Assembly (NCBI GenBank): GCA_037783545.1
Contig: JBBELK010000622.1
Span: 434,001-498,000, forward strand
DNA: 64,000 nucleotides
Reading direction: 5' to 3'
Source: Henricia sp. BOLD:AAB3569
Taxonomy: Eukaryota > Echinodermata > Asteroidea > Spinulosida > Echinasteridae
Part shown: in pieces, positions 1 to 11,021 of the stretch
Layout of the letters: the number at the start of each line of letters is the position of its first letter
Position numbering within the stretch: the first letter of the stretch is position 1
The notes under the pieces: model-generated
The model's database searches: none
What the model was told of the DNA's origin: nothing
The model's input: the letters and a program-made list of their open reading frames with translations, nothing else
Made by a program: the position numbers and the translations under genes

Positions 1-62
1 CCGTCCGTCGCTCGCGCCCTCACCGTCAGCAAAGCGTATTTCATTCGGAGATTCACCAGCAT
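1..62 (-). CDS. Partial SRCR exon of a second, divergent receptor gene
   Basis: Read on the minus strand, these bases encode about 21 residues (DAGESPNEIRFADGEGASDG...) nearly identical to the start of the SRCR exon at 40137-40496, DTGESPKEIRFADGEGASEG. The same splice acceptor (CATTCTAG) precedes both. The SRCR start motif 'IRFADG...GR' is kept in frame with no stop. The exon is cut by the window edge, so the rest of the gene lies outside. The product is inferred to be a paralogue of the SRCR/SMB/7TM receptor described below, transcribed leftwards. It could instead be a pseudogene; only this short piece is visible. Confidence 0.6.
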   Translation of the reverse strand, partial: MLVNLRMKYALLTVRARATD

Positions 63-1581
63 CTAGAATGCAAAATTTTTGTTCAATTGTCAAAAGATTA
101 GGTGAACAAGTATATAGGTACTTATGGGGTACAAAGGTGAGGGTTAGACAAAGGGAACAATGGTTCCCACAAGTCTTTTTTGTCCACTTAGTTCCTTACA
201 ACATATATGCAGCACGATTTGTGACAGAGTTTAGCTGGCTCCAATGCAGATTGACTTGGTATGATGTACAGAGTGAACACAAGACATAGTTTCTAGAGGT
301 TCAATTGCTTGTGCATTTATATATTTTCGAAGCCAAAATTACTTGCATAAAAAGCAAAGACAATATAGCGCCGTAGACGCAAGATAGACCACAAAAATAC
401 GCCATTTCAGTACGCAAACTCACGCCTGTTTGACATGCCTCTCGTGGAGTAATCTGTGTTGTGGCGTATATTACAACATAATCCACAAAAAGGTATGTCA
501 AGCAGACACAAGACGCGTCCAGCTTGCTTGCTGAAATGGCGCTTTTTCGTACGGTGTTATACCGTCCTTTAAAAAGCAAAACCTACACGGCTCTTGCGCT
601 GTGGTAGTCTCCATCACTAGCACTGACTGGATGACAAAACCGATGAGCAAATTACACACGGACGTAGGTCGGTTCATGATTGTTAGGTGTGTGTAAGTAT
701 GTGGTCCATCAACCTGTTAAAAAAGAGGTAACGAAATTTATGGTTTCGACTTTTCGACTGGCTGTTCTAATCATGTAGGATTGGACCTGCGTGTGATCAG
801 CTAATCTCTGGAATCGGGCGTCTCTCAAACAACCCAAGTAGTACAGGAGCCCAGGGAGGCAATTCAGGCAGAGTGGCGCAATCTGCCTCAGCGGCTCTTG
901 CGCGGGTTTGTGAAATCAGCCTTGCCAAAGGAGGTGGTCATACATGTACGTGTTACTGACCGATAAAATGTTACATCTCTTGATCTCCCAGTCAGAGTAT
1001 ACTTTGCGTTTCTATTTTGGAACCGTATACCGGTACGGTATGGTTTATCAAGTTTCATCCTGCATTGATATTAAGGATTGCGTTGGTTAAAGGAGCCTAA
1101 CCATAAAATCTGCCGTAAGCTTACGAAGGGTTCGGCGAGTTGCGATGGATTTAAGCACTTACGAAGCGTCGCAAGTCTTTGTGAAATAGACCCCTGATCA
1201 CATTTGTTTACTCCCCCATTTTTCCCACACTCTAAAAACATTTTAGTCAAAAATAACTAGACACTAAGGGTAAGCTGTGTGCAACTGAAAATCAGTCAGT
1301 ATGTCATTGACTAGATTTTCTAATCAGGATGATTGTGCCACGAGTTTTCATGAATTGCATCGGGCCTTTAATTGGCGGCACCTTCGACACTGCTTCCTCA
1401 TGGGTACAGCGGGCGACGAGCACGATAGTATGCAAATTCTACCGCTACTTTCCAAACACGGATCCTTGCCTGTGGTGATGTTCAAGCAAATCCTGGGTCT
1501 GACACGGAAACTTGTCGCCCTGTATACCGTTATTCTACCCTTGAACTCCATCAGATAAGAGAGTCAGTGTGACAAGCTTAA

Positions 1582-2556
1582 AGAGGAAGAATCCCCCTTG
1601 ACGAAAATCCAGCATTTAGGCTTTTTTCGATAGTCCAAACATCCCTCTTGCCGACGTGGATTTTTATTATTTTTTAATTGTCGGTTTTAAGTGGATAAAT
1701 TGCAAGCAAAAGTGCGCTTTTCGAAAATGAGATTTTCGCGATTTCTGAAACGCTCATTAGGTATTCATGATATGCGCGTGACCCCGTGACGCAATCCTGA
1801 GAAAGAGAAGTCAACACGATTGTTGGCTCCATACGTTTACACGCAAAAAAACTTGGAAAACCGTCTCTGTTAGATGGTGTTTTTTGAAGAATTTTGTTGG
1901 TCCAAAAAGCCAGAGATATGCCCAGTAGCTGCGTAGTTGTATGTTTTACCAGACACTATAAAAAAAAAAGAGCAGAAAGATTTTCTTTTCTATTACCAAG
2001 AGAGAGAAAAATGAGTCGCTCATTCTAACTTGTACCGGGCGATGTTCAAACACGTGGAAACTACGCCCGCAGGGGACCGTCCAATGCTGTAGACAGACCG
2101 CTGTGAATGCCGTTCGTTCCGTGACAAAACCACCCGTCGCAATGCACCAGTATTTACTTCAAAAGAGCTTCATTGTGAGCGACAATTTCACCGTTTTTTC
2201 ACAAAACAGGTAATAGTAGAGTGTTGTCATATTACATGAAGTGTTTTTCACGTTTGTATTTTGAATTACAAGGACAAAACAGGCATGATAAACATTCACT
2301 TCGTGTATTTTCCATTCAATACTGCACAGGCCGTTTTGTATGTTTCTCAGGATGACGTCAAAACCCTGTTGATAAACAAGCCAAGTGACCTCGAGCGTTT
2401 CAGAATTCGGGTGAAGAGGGTCGATACTGCTTTACGTTTTAAGCAAAAGCCTGTCGATTTTTTTGTGAAAAACAAGTTGTCATGGTGTTGTAGACTCATA
2501 CACCTCCATGATAAACAGAAAAACTAAAAAAATGTTGACGGGGGGATTCTAGCTGT
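1582..2556. mobile_element. TTAA-flanked non-autonomous DNA transposon, copy 1
   Basis: TTAA lies at 1578-1581 and again at 2557-2560. The ends are inverted (AGAGGAAGAATCCCCC at the left; GGGGGATTCTAGCTGT at the right). Two more copies with the same ends and TTAA flanks lie at 11615-12011 and 46701-47587. TTAA duplication is typical of the piggyBac and Kolobok superfamilies. No transposase reading frame is seen; the ORF at 2261-2527 has no family match and is broken in the other copies. Confidence 0.8.
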
Positions 2557-2794
2557 TTAAATGGTGCCGCATCAGGAATTTGGGTATTAACTCTAAACTT
2601 AGTACACACATACATTGTAAGTAAACGAGCTGGAGTCGGGAAACATCGACATTAGACAGAAACTTCCAGTTTTAAAAGTACGCCCACCACACAGGGTGGT
2701 CCGACCTGGAATTCAAAGTATACAATTATGGTCACTAGTACCGAGTGGGGCATGACAATCAATACCGGAATACAAATTAGCATAATTGGTAATA

Positions 2795-4769
2795 TATGTT
2801 TTCTCGGTCAATTTCGGCAAATGAGCAGCCGATTTAATTTTCGTGCGTTCGAATTAAAGCTATTTTGCCTCTCCAGTTGTTACTGCGTTTCAAATTCAGA
2901 ATTCGGCCATTCAATTTCGTTTTGAGGCATTCAAATTCCTTTAGCACTGTGTTCAATTTAGCATATCGAAATTCTTTTTCGTGACACTAAATCAGCATTC
3001 AATTTAGCAAAGCTGGTTCGACTGGAGATTTTACTGATTCAATTTTTTTCAATTTCGTAAAGAGACAACCAATTTCGCTAAATGAGAATTCAAATAAGTA
3101 CGACTAAAGAAATACAAATAAACAGATAAACTGTAGTAGGAAACTGTTTTGTACCTTCACTTTAATTCAGGCAAACCTTATTTTCTTTAATTATGTTTCC
3201 GGTAGACTTTACATGGGGCCCTTGAGGTTTTTTCTTCTTCTTTGTTTTTTTTGGGAGGGATCTTTATTGGTTAACTGACCAATACCTAATTTTGTATTGT
3301 GTTTCTTTATGTTTTTCCTGTTTTTTCGTTTGTTTATGTTGTTTCTTCCTCAACCATCAATCTGTTGGCGTGCCAGACATCTTGGCATATATGTTTGGGT
3401 ATGGTTGTACCATGCATGCACTTTACTTGGGTGATGGCATCAACGCTCTGAATGGCTGCTTGTTGAAGGAGATCGCACCTCCAGTGCTGCATGTTCATTC
3501 CTGCTTGCCGGGCAGCCTGTCTGTCTCCGACACGTTGTTGCCACTCAGGTAACCCAAGGATGCGTTTAACTGCTGCCTTGAATGCAGAGTGTGCCATCTC
3601 CGTGCTGATCAGGAATGGGGAGTAGGGAGGGAGGCGCTTCAGCTGGATCATTGGGTTGGCACCTTCAGGGATTTGGGCTCGCACGTGAGGCCTTGCATTG
3701 TCGTATATGAGGTGAATGGGTTCGTCTTCTGGGAAAACTGCATCACACTCTTGAATTGTGTCCGCAAGAAACTCCTCAAATCTTTCTCGTGTCACAGTTT
3801 CGAATGCGATTCGGTGGTGCACCAAGCCTACTTCACTAGAAACAGCGAAGGTGACATTGCAATTTCTCCCTGGGAGCGTCGAGTCCAGACGTTGTAACCT
3901 GTCTCGTCAATGAAGACTAGATGCGCCAGAACACCATGCTGCAGGAACCATTCATCATACTGGACGCGTTGATCAAGGTGAATTTCTTGCATCAGGGACG
4001 TCCTCCACTAGTTTCAGTGTAATCATCATCCCATCCAAGGTCCTGGCTAGTAGAAACCTGGGGCTTCTCTGGCAGATGCTCACTCAAACTAGTCTTCATT
4101 TGTTGAAGTGTCAAGACGGGATTAGCGTCAAGGATGCCTTGCAGATGGTTTCGCATGTCATCATCCATCTTGCTGTGGGTTGCTCCTCCTCTTGCCAGCG
4201 TCTCTCGCCTTCCAGTCCTCAAATATGTTGCAACAATTGATCTTGCTGTGGACTTGTTGATGTTCAAATTGACCGCAAGCTCAAGGTAGTCTTGCTCGTT
4301 TCCCTCGAAGGCCTCAATCAACCTTTCTCGATATACCTGGGCCACTCTAGCGTAGCGACCACGAGTTGCCATTTCTAGAAATATGCGTGTAACACTGTAG
4401 CGAAAGCTCGTCTTCAAGTACATCGGCAAAGTGACTAAAGTGCCAATAAGTGAACCGTATTTATGCCTTTAACATTCTTAATTTTAACAAAGCGTTTTTT
4501 AGATTGCACAAATTCCAGAAATGACTGCCCAAAAATGAATTTGAATGACTAAACACACGCCTCAAAAAGCTCCTGCGAATTTGAATGCTGCTTTGTTGAA
4601 TTGTTAAATTGAATGATTATTTTGTTAAATCGAATGACGCAACAGTACATTTAACTGGTCATAAAACGAAATAAAATGCCCTTTTCAGTAGCATTCGATT
4701 TCGCGCGAAATAGAATAGCGTAGTGGTTAAATTGGCTGCTCATTTGCCGAAATTTACCGAGAAAACCTA
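2795..4769. mobile_element. Tc1/mariner-like transposon, defective
   Basis: The element has inverted termini of about 35 bp (TATGTTTTCTCGG at the left; complement TAGGTTTTCTCGG at the right, both running into TTTCGGCAAATGAGCAGCC). It is flanked by TA at 2793-2794 and 4770-4771. The uninterrupted target is preserved near 32250-32272 with a single TA-position difference, which shows a TA target duplication. Subterminal DNA is AT-rich, with recurring ATTCAATTT/AATTTGAAT motifs at both ends. The interior encodes a broken transposase on the minus strand. Confidence 0.88.
3334..4372 (-). pseudogene. Tc1/mariner-superfamily transposase, frameshifted
   Basis: The probable start is the methionine at 4372 (MATRGRYARVAQVYRERL...). 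The N-terminal part (to about 4040) is a helix-turn-helix DNA-binding region with the stretch NINKSTARSIVATYLRTGR. After several frame breaks between about 4050 and 3830, the catalytic core resumes. VFIDETGYN (about 3900) carries the first Asp, LIYDNARPH (about 3700) the second, and STEM, after the LPPYSPFL motif, supplies the third acidic residue about 34 positions later. A full transposase would run roughly 330-350 residues; this copy cannot be read through. It lies inside matching inverted repeats, so it is the element's own inactive enzyme gene. Confidence 0.85.
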
Positions 4770-4771
4770 TA

Positions 4772-5617
4772 ATAAATATTGCCACCCCTAGTAGGAAGAT
4801 TGACTACTTGAGTAAACCCTTCAATATCAAGAATTGATTGAATGAGCAGATCATTAACATCTCCTACTATAGAAACAGCAGCATCCGGATATTGTAACAA
4901 AAGACTCTCAGTAGTAAAAACAATGTGATCAATATAATCTTGCGCAGTAGATTTCCAAGGTGGAAAATAAACGGCACAAACAATAAAGCACGATAACTGG
5001 CGTGGCAATCGAGCTGGTCTCATAACTGTCCATAAAGTCTGAACCCCATCAGAGATCTGTACTGGTAGCAATTTGGCTTGTAAATGATCTTTAGCGTAAA
5101 ATGCCACACCACCACCTGTGCGACCATCAGTCCTAGGCCTTTACAGCATAGCAAATTCATCTAAGGTGTACAGTTCGTTTGGTGTGTCCACAGAGACCCA
5201 AGTTTCTGTCATTGCTACAACATCAGCATGGTAGACGTCAACATAAATTTTGAGTTCATCAAAATTGCTAGTCAGTGACCTTATGTTCGTAAGTAAAAGT
5301 GTAGACAAGTCATGCTGTCTTGGTTCCACGTTACATTTGGTACTCCCTGGGTAGAGTTCGTTTGGTGTGTCCACAGAGACCCAAGTTTCTGTCAATGCTA
5401 CAACATCAACATGGTAGGCGTCAACATAAATTTTGAGTTCATCAAAATGGCTAGACAGTGACCTTATGTTGGTAAGTAAAAGTGTAGGCAAGTCATGCTG
5501 TCTTGGTTCCACGTTACATTTGGTACTCCCTGGGTAGTTTTCTGCGGTCATCATGTTTATATTGTGTAAGTTAGACGTAAATCTGTGAACATTTCTGATT
5601 TTCGAGATACCAATCAT
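4772..5617 (-). pseudogene. LINE endonuclease fragment
   Basis: Minus-strand frames resemble the apurinic-like endonuclease of non-LTR retrotransposons. LLLTNIRSL, DVVALTETWVS (5140-5560) and then LWTVMRPARL, VYFPPWKS, SIVGDVNDL and VNLPTRGGN (4780-5100) follow the usual order of that domain, including the GD-N catalytic region. No reverse transcriptase follows, and frames are broken near 5110-5140, so it is a dead fragment. Related fragments lie at 32124-32621 and 37881-38130. The clade cannot be fixed without the reverse transcriptase. Confidence 0.75.
5172..5537. repeat. 183-bp exact-frame tandem duplication in the LINE fragment
   Basis: Two adjacent units, 5172-5354 and 5355-5537, each encode the same 61-residue block ending in TPNELY on the minus strand, with about ten differences. 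The related fragment at 37881-38130 carries one unit, so this is a local duplication of the endonuclease start. Confidence 0.9.
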
Positions 5618-6084
5618 GTATACTGCCTTTAAGTTGTTTATTTATGACAATACGGAGGCTGTGGAAAAGACTACACGGCCTGTGTTGTGCGGTGTCCTAT
5701 CTGCGAAGTGACCAAATTTCCCCTCAATATTGAAAGAAAATGCATGCGATGAACCACATACTACTTCAGTGTTAAGATGACATTTTTGCAAACGCACCCT
5801 AAATCAATTTATATGCGTCATGCGCACACTAATTTGACAACTCTTTCAATATTGCGCTCAGTATACTCGGGGAATCTTTGGCTACTGAACTTGTCAAATA
5901 TCGTGCTTAATACTGAAAAGTTACGTAATAAAATTAATACACATCTTGTGTTAAACCATATTCCCCGGGCAATCAGGGTTAAAAGAACAAAAGTATGCCG
6001 ACATGGAAGTAAGACCTTTAGATGAAGATAAAAGATGGAAGTGATATGAAATCGGACAAGAGTGCAACCCTCTTTCTTGAAAAA
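5618..6084. other. Unassigned DNA
   Basis: No gene, repeat or RNA is recognised. Short open frames on both strands (for example 5777-6025) lack domains and splice context. Confidence 0.5.
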
Positions 6085-6278
6085 ATGAACTATACGACCC
6101 GGTGACTGCGAATGACTTGCAACAGCCCAGCATGTGTGCCGCTTTGCACGTCACATTCCACGCACCAGTGCATAAACCTTCCAACCTTACGTAAACACCC
6201 ACCAACAAGTGCTCTCACACTTACAATGAGATAGCAATTCTCTTTCTATGTTCATGCTAAGAGAATTTATAAATCTCA
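6085..6278. repeat. Direct repeat, first copy
   Basis: About 190 bp, starting ATGAACTATACGAC and ending AAGAGAATTTATAA, recur in the same orientation at 9266-9462. Small indels break any shared reading frame. The pair brackets about 3 kb of unassigned DNA; they could be terminal repeats of an unknown element, but no target duplication was found. Confidence 0.75.
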
Positions 6279-7428
6279 TTTCAGCCCCGATGTACGTAAC
6301 ACCAAATCAAACAACGTGACATTGGAACTATCTGTTTTATTTTGGGATGCTGCAGTCACCTACGCCCACTTTAAGTAGATTGTTCTATATTGCGAGGACA
6401 AAGTTTGCATGGAAGGCGAGGGAAAACTGATTTTCTTATACTTTAGCGGTAATAATTCCATGTAACACCTTAACATTCCATGTAACACCTTAACAATGAT
6501 AACTTGTTAGAATACTAGAAATCCATTCTGCCACTGGCCCTCTTCCGCATTGGCGTGTGATACTAAATCGGTTTCCGATGCACCTCGGAGCTATAACTGC
6601 TTGTACTCGGAAAAGGTGCACAGGCCGCTGTGGCTAGTAATGTACGAAGCTCGTTTTCAGGACTCCATAAACCCGCGTCCGCCGGGTAATGCGTGGGGGA
6701 TGCCCGACCTTTTACTGAATGTAATATCATGAGGTCGGCAAAGGGATGATAAACGAGTTGACTTAAAACGCGCTTGTGAATGTCTGACAATGATACATGT
6801 TAGCTACTTTCGTAGAGGATCAGTCTTAAATTTGACAGCTTCTCCCCGGAAATGCACTATTTAGAGACGTTAGGATTAGAGACGGCGTTGTGCGTGCTGC
6901 CCAAGACTGACTCAATGAAAGTTTCTTCAGGAACCAGTGCCGACTGAAATGTGGGACCATAACATAATGCCGATTGCGAAGGCCTTGAAGCTGATGCTCT
7001 TTCCCCAGTCCGTGCGGTTGGATAAGTGTCGCCTTCTCAGCTTTGATGAAATCGGAATTCCTTTCAAATGTCATCCTCCATAGTGACTAGAAGTAAAAGA
7101 CAAAACTTTAGGGAAGGAACAAATCAATTATATTATACTAGCGTGTCCGCTATTTTCATCCAAAAGTCAATCGGGACTGCCGGATTCACCAACGAATGTC
7201 ACACGGGACTCGTGTGTTCATATCATGTCACTGGGTCCACTCCTGTGTATGAACATACGAAAACCATATGTCTTTATATGAAAGGACCATGGTTTTCCTA
7301 TACGGTACGAACCCATACCAGGCTCAATCCGCCTAAACAAAAGCGGGGTAATCCGAGCTCATTGTCTAAATGGAGCTCACCCATACCCAACACTGCGTAA
7401 AACCACGTGGGACTAAAATGTTTATAAC
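6279..7428. other. Unassigned DNA with a short tandem duplication
   Basis: A 20-bp unit (TTCCATGTAACACCTTAACA) is duplicated near 6459-6500. Nothing else is supported; the open frames here are short and unmatched. Confidence 0.5.
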
Positions 7429-8340
7429 AACATAAAACACATGGACATCATCCCTACTCCTCAGTGTATCAAGTATACGGGCTTAGACCTTCGCAACGGT
7501 GTACATAAAACATACGGATCGGGTCTAAAAAATATCAAAGATTTTCCTTTTCCGTCGAATATCCGATACGTGCAAACATTGCAACGGCCTGTCTGGTTTT
7601 ATCAATTTGCCATAGACGCTCATGGTCTTCAGATGTCACTCGTGGATTATTATGCACAATGAAAACCCGTCGTGGGCTTTGCAAACTACAAACGAGATTA
7701 AAACAATCCCGACCCTACATTGTGTAACTTGAATTTCATATTTCGGACCATAATTTGGCTGTCTGAGCATAACCGTCGACTCGGGCGCTAAATAGAACAG
7801 CGTAGCCTACATGTATACTAGCTTCAGCTTATGACTTTGCGTAAATCGTGATTTGTGATTGACAAATCAATTATAACAACGTATAAAACACATGGGAATC
7901 ATCCCTACCCCTCATCAGTGTATCAAGCATACAGATTTAAACCAGTTCGCAACAGTGTGTAAAACATACGGATCGAGTCTAAAAATGTCAAAGGTTTTCC
8001 TTGTCGATTACATATACTGTACATGCAAACATTGCAACGTACGGATTGTCTGTCTTGATCAACTTGCCCATGGTCTGAGGATGTCACTCATGGACTATTA
8101 TACACCACGAAAGCCCCGCGTGGGCTTTGCAAACTACAAACGAGATTAAGGCAATTCCTCCCTTAAATTGTGTAACTCGAATTTCGTATTCCGGACCATA
8201 TATTGGCTGTTGTACACCCGCCGACTCGGGCGCTAAATGGTACAGCATAGGGCATATGTTTAAACTAGCTTCCAGCTCGTGACTTTGCGTAAATCGTGAT
8301 TTGTGGTTGACAAAATTAAATCCGCCTATACGCATTATGC
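7429..8340. repeat. Two-copy tandem duplication, about 451-bp unit
   Basis: The stretch beginning AAAACACATGGACATCATCCC (about 7435) repeats at about 7886 as CACATGGGAATCATCCC. The similarity continues through CGTGGGCTTTGCAAACTAC and CTTTGCGTAAATCGTGATTTG in both. The copies differ by many substitutions and frame-breaking indels, so the short ORFs in each unit are unlikely to be coding. Confidence 0.8.
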
Positions 8341-9265
8341 CTGCTGTCTGGTCTTGGTTGCTGTGTAATGGAAATTAATGAAATCTCTGCAATTTGGTAA
8401 ACATTCCCAACCACTCTCCAAAGTATTTGAATGTAACATCGCTATCCTTTGCGACACTGATTTTTAGACATGATACGGGAAATAGATCTACGCTATGTGA
8501 AAGACATGGTAATGTTACGATCAGGCCAATCGCGTGGCGCATTAATGAGAACTTGCGCGATCTTTGCTCGGCAGTGTTATCAGTGATTACCGCGCTTGAA
8601 GTGACTTGCTGTTAAAATATCCCGAAACCGAACGCAATGGTTGCAAAATTCCTTAGCCCGTCGTCATTCCAAGCCAACATTGATAGCTACGGAAAAATTC
8701 TCCAAAAAGGTTTTGTTTCAACCGAAACTGGTTTCGACCCCGACACTCATCAATCCTCAAATCAATATGATTCTACAAACACCCCAAGGAATACGGGGTA
8801 AGAGCCAAAAACATTGCACACCTAAAGATGTCTCTCGCAATGGTCGTTTTTTTAGGAATTTCGTAAACCAAACTTGCACGGTCTATCGCAGTTAAAATTA
8901 TTTATATAACAAATTGGTTCCGTTTAACCTCTTTGCTTCCCAAGTCAACCCGTACATTTCATATAAGTAGTTTAATGAAAAAGGGTATACTTATCTTAAC
9001 ATTATTACTGGCGTCCTCTGCCGTCTTTGGACACAAGTAGAAATGCTCGGAAAGAATTCAGTCGTTGACCATGCCTCGTTCAGGACTGAAATGCCCATGC
9101 CCTACTATGATGCTATACGTTTCAGCAAATCTCGTTGACTCGGTTTGTTGCGGCCCCCTTGTAGCTGACAAAGCGTGGGGATGTTTCATTCAAGTGTCGC
9201 TTGAAGCTGGACAATTCTGTCTGATTGTTGCATATTGAAACAGACGACGTGGAAAGAGACAAGAC
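8341..9265. other. Unassigned DNA
   Basis: There is an 84-codon open frame at 8641-8895 (+), with no recognisable domain. No repeat copy or RNA was seen. Confidence 0.5.
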
Positions 9266-9462
9266 GAAATGAACTATACGACGCGGTGACTCGGCGAAAG
9301 ACTTGCAACAGCCCAGCATGCGTGCCGCTTTGCACGTCACATTCCACGCACCATGAGTGCATAAACCTTCCAACCTTACGTAACACCCACCAACAGGTGC
9401 TCTCACACTAACAATGAGATAGCAATTCTCTTTCTATGTTCATGCTAAGAGAATTTATAATT
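9266..9462. repeat. Direct repeat, second copy
   Basis: Same-orientation copy of 6085-6278, ending 22 bp before the element that starts at 9485. Confidence 0.75.
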
Positions 9463-9565
9463 ATTATTCAGCAAAGGGTTTTATAAAGTGGAATTTCTTT
9501 TCGTTTTAGAACGACAGGTGCCAGTGTATACACACTGAACACAATAGAATTACATAACAACTGGC

Positions 9566-9573
9566 TATATAAA
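9566..9573 (+). promoter_or_regulatory. TATA-like box in repeat A
   Basis: TATATAAA lies about 65 bp before the gag-like reading frame and is repeated in A2 (10956-10963). Repeat B carries its own TATAAATA about 65 bp before its end. The promoter role is inferred. Confidence 0.45.
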
Positions 9574-9629
9574 CGCCACGTTTGCTTCAGTAGCTCACTC
9601 TCGGTCAACCGTGTCAACTTTGCAGTACA

Positions 9630-10036
9630 ATGATTCTACACACGTCTTCACGCACCGCATCGAACATTTCCCTCGAACCGGGCGTCGGCGGTTTGGAGTC
9701 CGGTACCAGCAGTGATCAGATACTGAACGCTACCCAGGCCCTTTCTAAGTCATTAGACTTCAAGGTCGAATCGGCTTGCAAGAAGCAACGCTTATCAGAC
9801 GTTCCGACGTTCAAACGCGACGGCATCAACAGCAGCACAAGCACTGCGAGAAGCTTCTTTCGCTTGTCGAGTCGGCCATTCAGAACATTGACAGCCTTGA
9901 CATCGACTCGGCCAAGACCGACTGGAACGCCGCCGTGAAGTCCATCAAGGAACGTCAAAAGCTCATACGACTTGCTGACCGTTCTGATCTCGGCTGGGGA
10001 GTTGTGAAAGAGTACATCGCAGAAACGTCTAATTGA
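9630..10036 (+). pseudogene. DIRS-type gag remnant
   Basis: The frame from ATG 9630 reads ...FKRDG, then a one-base shift near 9815 moves to the frame that reads HCEKLLSLVESAIQNIDS ... IKERQKLIRLADRSDLGWG and stops at about 10036. The same layout appears in the gag of the large DIRS element at 56323 (FKRKSCEDQF ... GHRQKLIKMADASESGW). The domain is the structural protein of the retrotransposon particle. The copy is frameshifted and lacks the zinc knuckle. Confidence 0.7.
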
Positions 10037-10040
10037 GGCG

Positions 10041-10735
10041 GCATAGACATTTGCGTCCACCCAGTCGTATGGTACTGAGTTTATAACACATTTTATTCGA
10101 TCGTTTGGTATCAAATTCGATTTGAGGGACAGCGGATTTTTTGTCCGTCCAATATTTGGCATCGAGCACATCGTTCAAAGTTTAATCTCACAACGCTTAA
10201 TTGCGTCCACCCAGTCGTATGGTACTGAGTTTATAACACATTTTATTCGATCGTTTGGTATCGAATTCGATTTGAGGGACAGCGGATTTTTTGTCCGTCC
10301 AATATTTGGCATCGAGCACATCGTTCAAAGTTTAATCTCACAACGCTTAATTGTTGATCTTTCCACACCGGAACTGGCAATCGTAATTTGTTATTTAATA
10401 CATTTTTACTTTTGTTGTTTTTTCCGCGTTCCGCGCGCACCGAAGGCCAATAAACGTCTATTTGAGGCGGCATAGACATTTGCGTATACCCAGTCGTATG
10501 GCACTGAGTTTTTAACACATTTTATTCGATCGTTTGGTATCGAATTCGATTTGAGGGACAGCGGATTTTTTGTCCGTCCAATATTTAGCATCGAGCACAT
10601 CGTTCAAAGTTTAATCTCACAATGCTTAATTGTTGATCTTTCCACACCGGAACTGGCAATCGTAATTTGTTATTTAATACCTTTTTACCTTTGTTGTTTT
10701 TTGTTTCCCCTTTGCCCTTTCTTTTGCGACTTTCT
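10041..10735. repeat. Three tandem copies of a GTCCGTCCAATATTTGGC unit
   Basis: Units begin TTGCGTCCACCCAGTCG at 10051, 10201 and (as TTGCGTATACCCAGTCG) 10480. The first is a 150-bp short form; the second and third also carry the GTTGATCTTTCCACACCGG extension, giving a 279-bp unit. The array occupies the 3' interior of the split-repeat element. Open frames across it simply repeat with the unit. Confidence 0.85.
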
Positions 10736-10742
10736 ATAGACT

Positions 10743-11021
10743 ACAGCAAGGTTCACACAACGACCTAGCCACTGTTCACCATTGGAAACATTTGACCTGT
10801 TTTTGTCCTTTTCTTGTCTCACATGAGGTATAAATAGAAAAGAAATGAATTTTCTGACGGAAGTATGGAGGAAGAAAGTGGAATTTCTTTTCGTTTTAGA
10901 ACGACAGGTGCCAGTGTATACACACTGAACACAATAGAATTACATAACAACTGGCTATATAAACGCCACGTTTGCTTCAGTAGCTCACTCTCGGTCAACC
11001 GTGTCAACTTTGCAGTACAAT
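10743..11021. repeat. B1-A2 junction of the split direct repeats
   Basis: Repeat B1 (10743-10877) runs directly into A2 (10875-11021). Such B/A joints are what a circular intermediate integrated by a tyrosine recombinase would leave. Confidence 0.75.

Larger units (their letters stand above)
1..2665. repeat. Left arm of an inverted segmental duplication
   Basis: The arm matches 38180-40199 in reverse complement through the SRCR exon start, the preceding intron and far upstream sequence. Landmarks include the CGCAAGTCTTTG motif near 1180, the AACCATACCGTACC-like stretch near 1030 and the QDDCATSFHELHRA-coding stretch near 1320. The left arm alone contains the TTAA element at 1582-2556; the right arm alone contains the TA-flanked element at 39409-39833. 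No protein gene other than the exon at 1-62 is supported here. Confidence 0.85.

Noticed and set aside
68..289. 73-codon open frame, conserved in the inverted arm (39910-40131, minus)
   Set aside because: It lies antisense in the intron before the SRCR exon. By eye, most base differences between the two copies change the amino acid, so the similarity reflects the duplication and not coding constraint.
1301..1558. Open frame with a partner at 38206-38494 on the other strand
   Set aside because: A 4-base indel shifts the frame between copies, and most substitutions are replacing; no domain is recognised.
3589..3897. Plus-strand 102-codon frame
   Set aside because: It is the antisense shadow of the Tc1/mariner transposase.
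10122..10739. Repeated open frames in the DIRS-related element
   Set aside because: They follow the 150/279-bp tandem repeat and contain no known domain.
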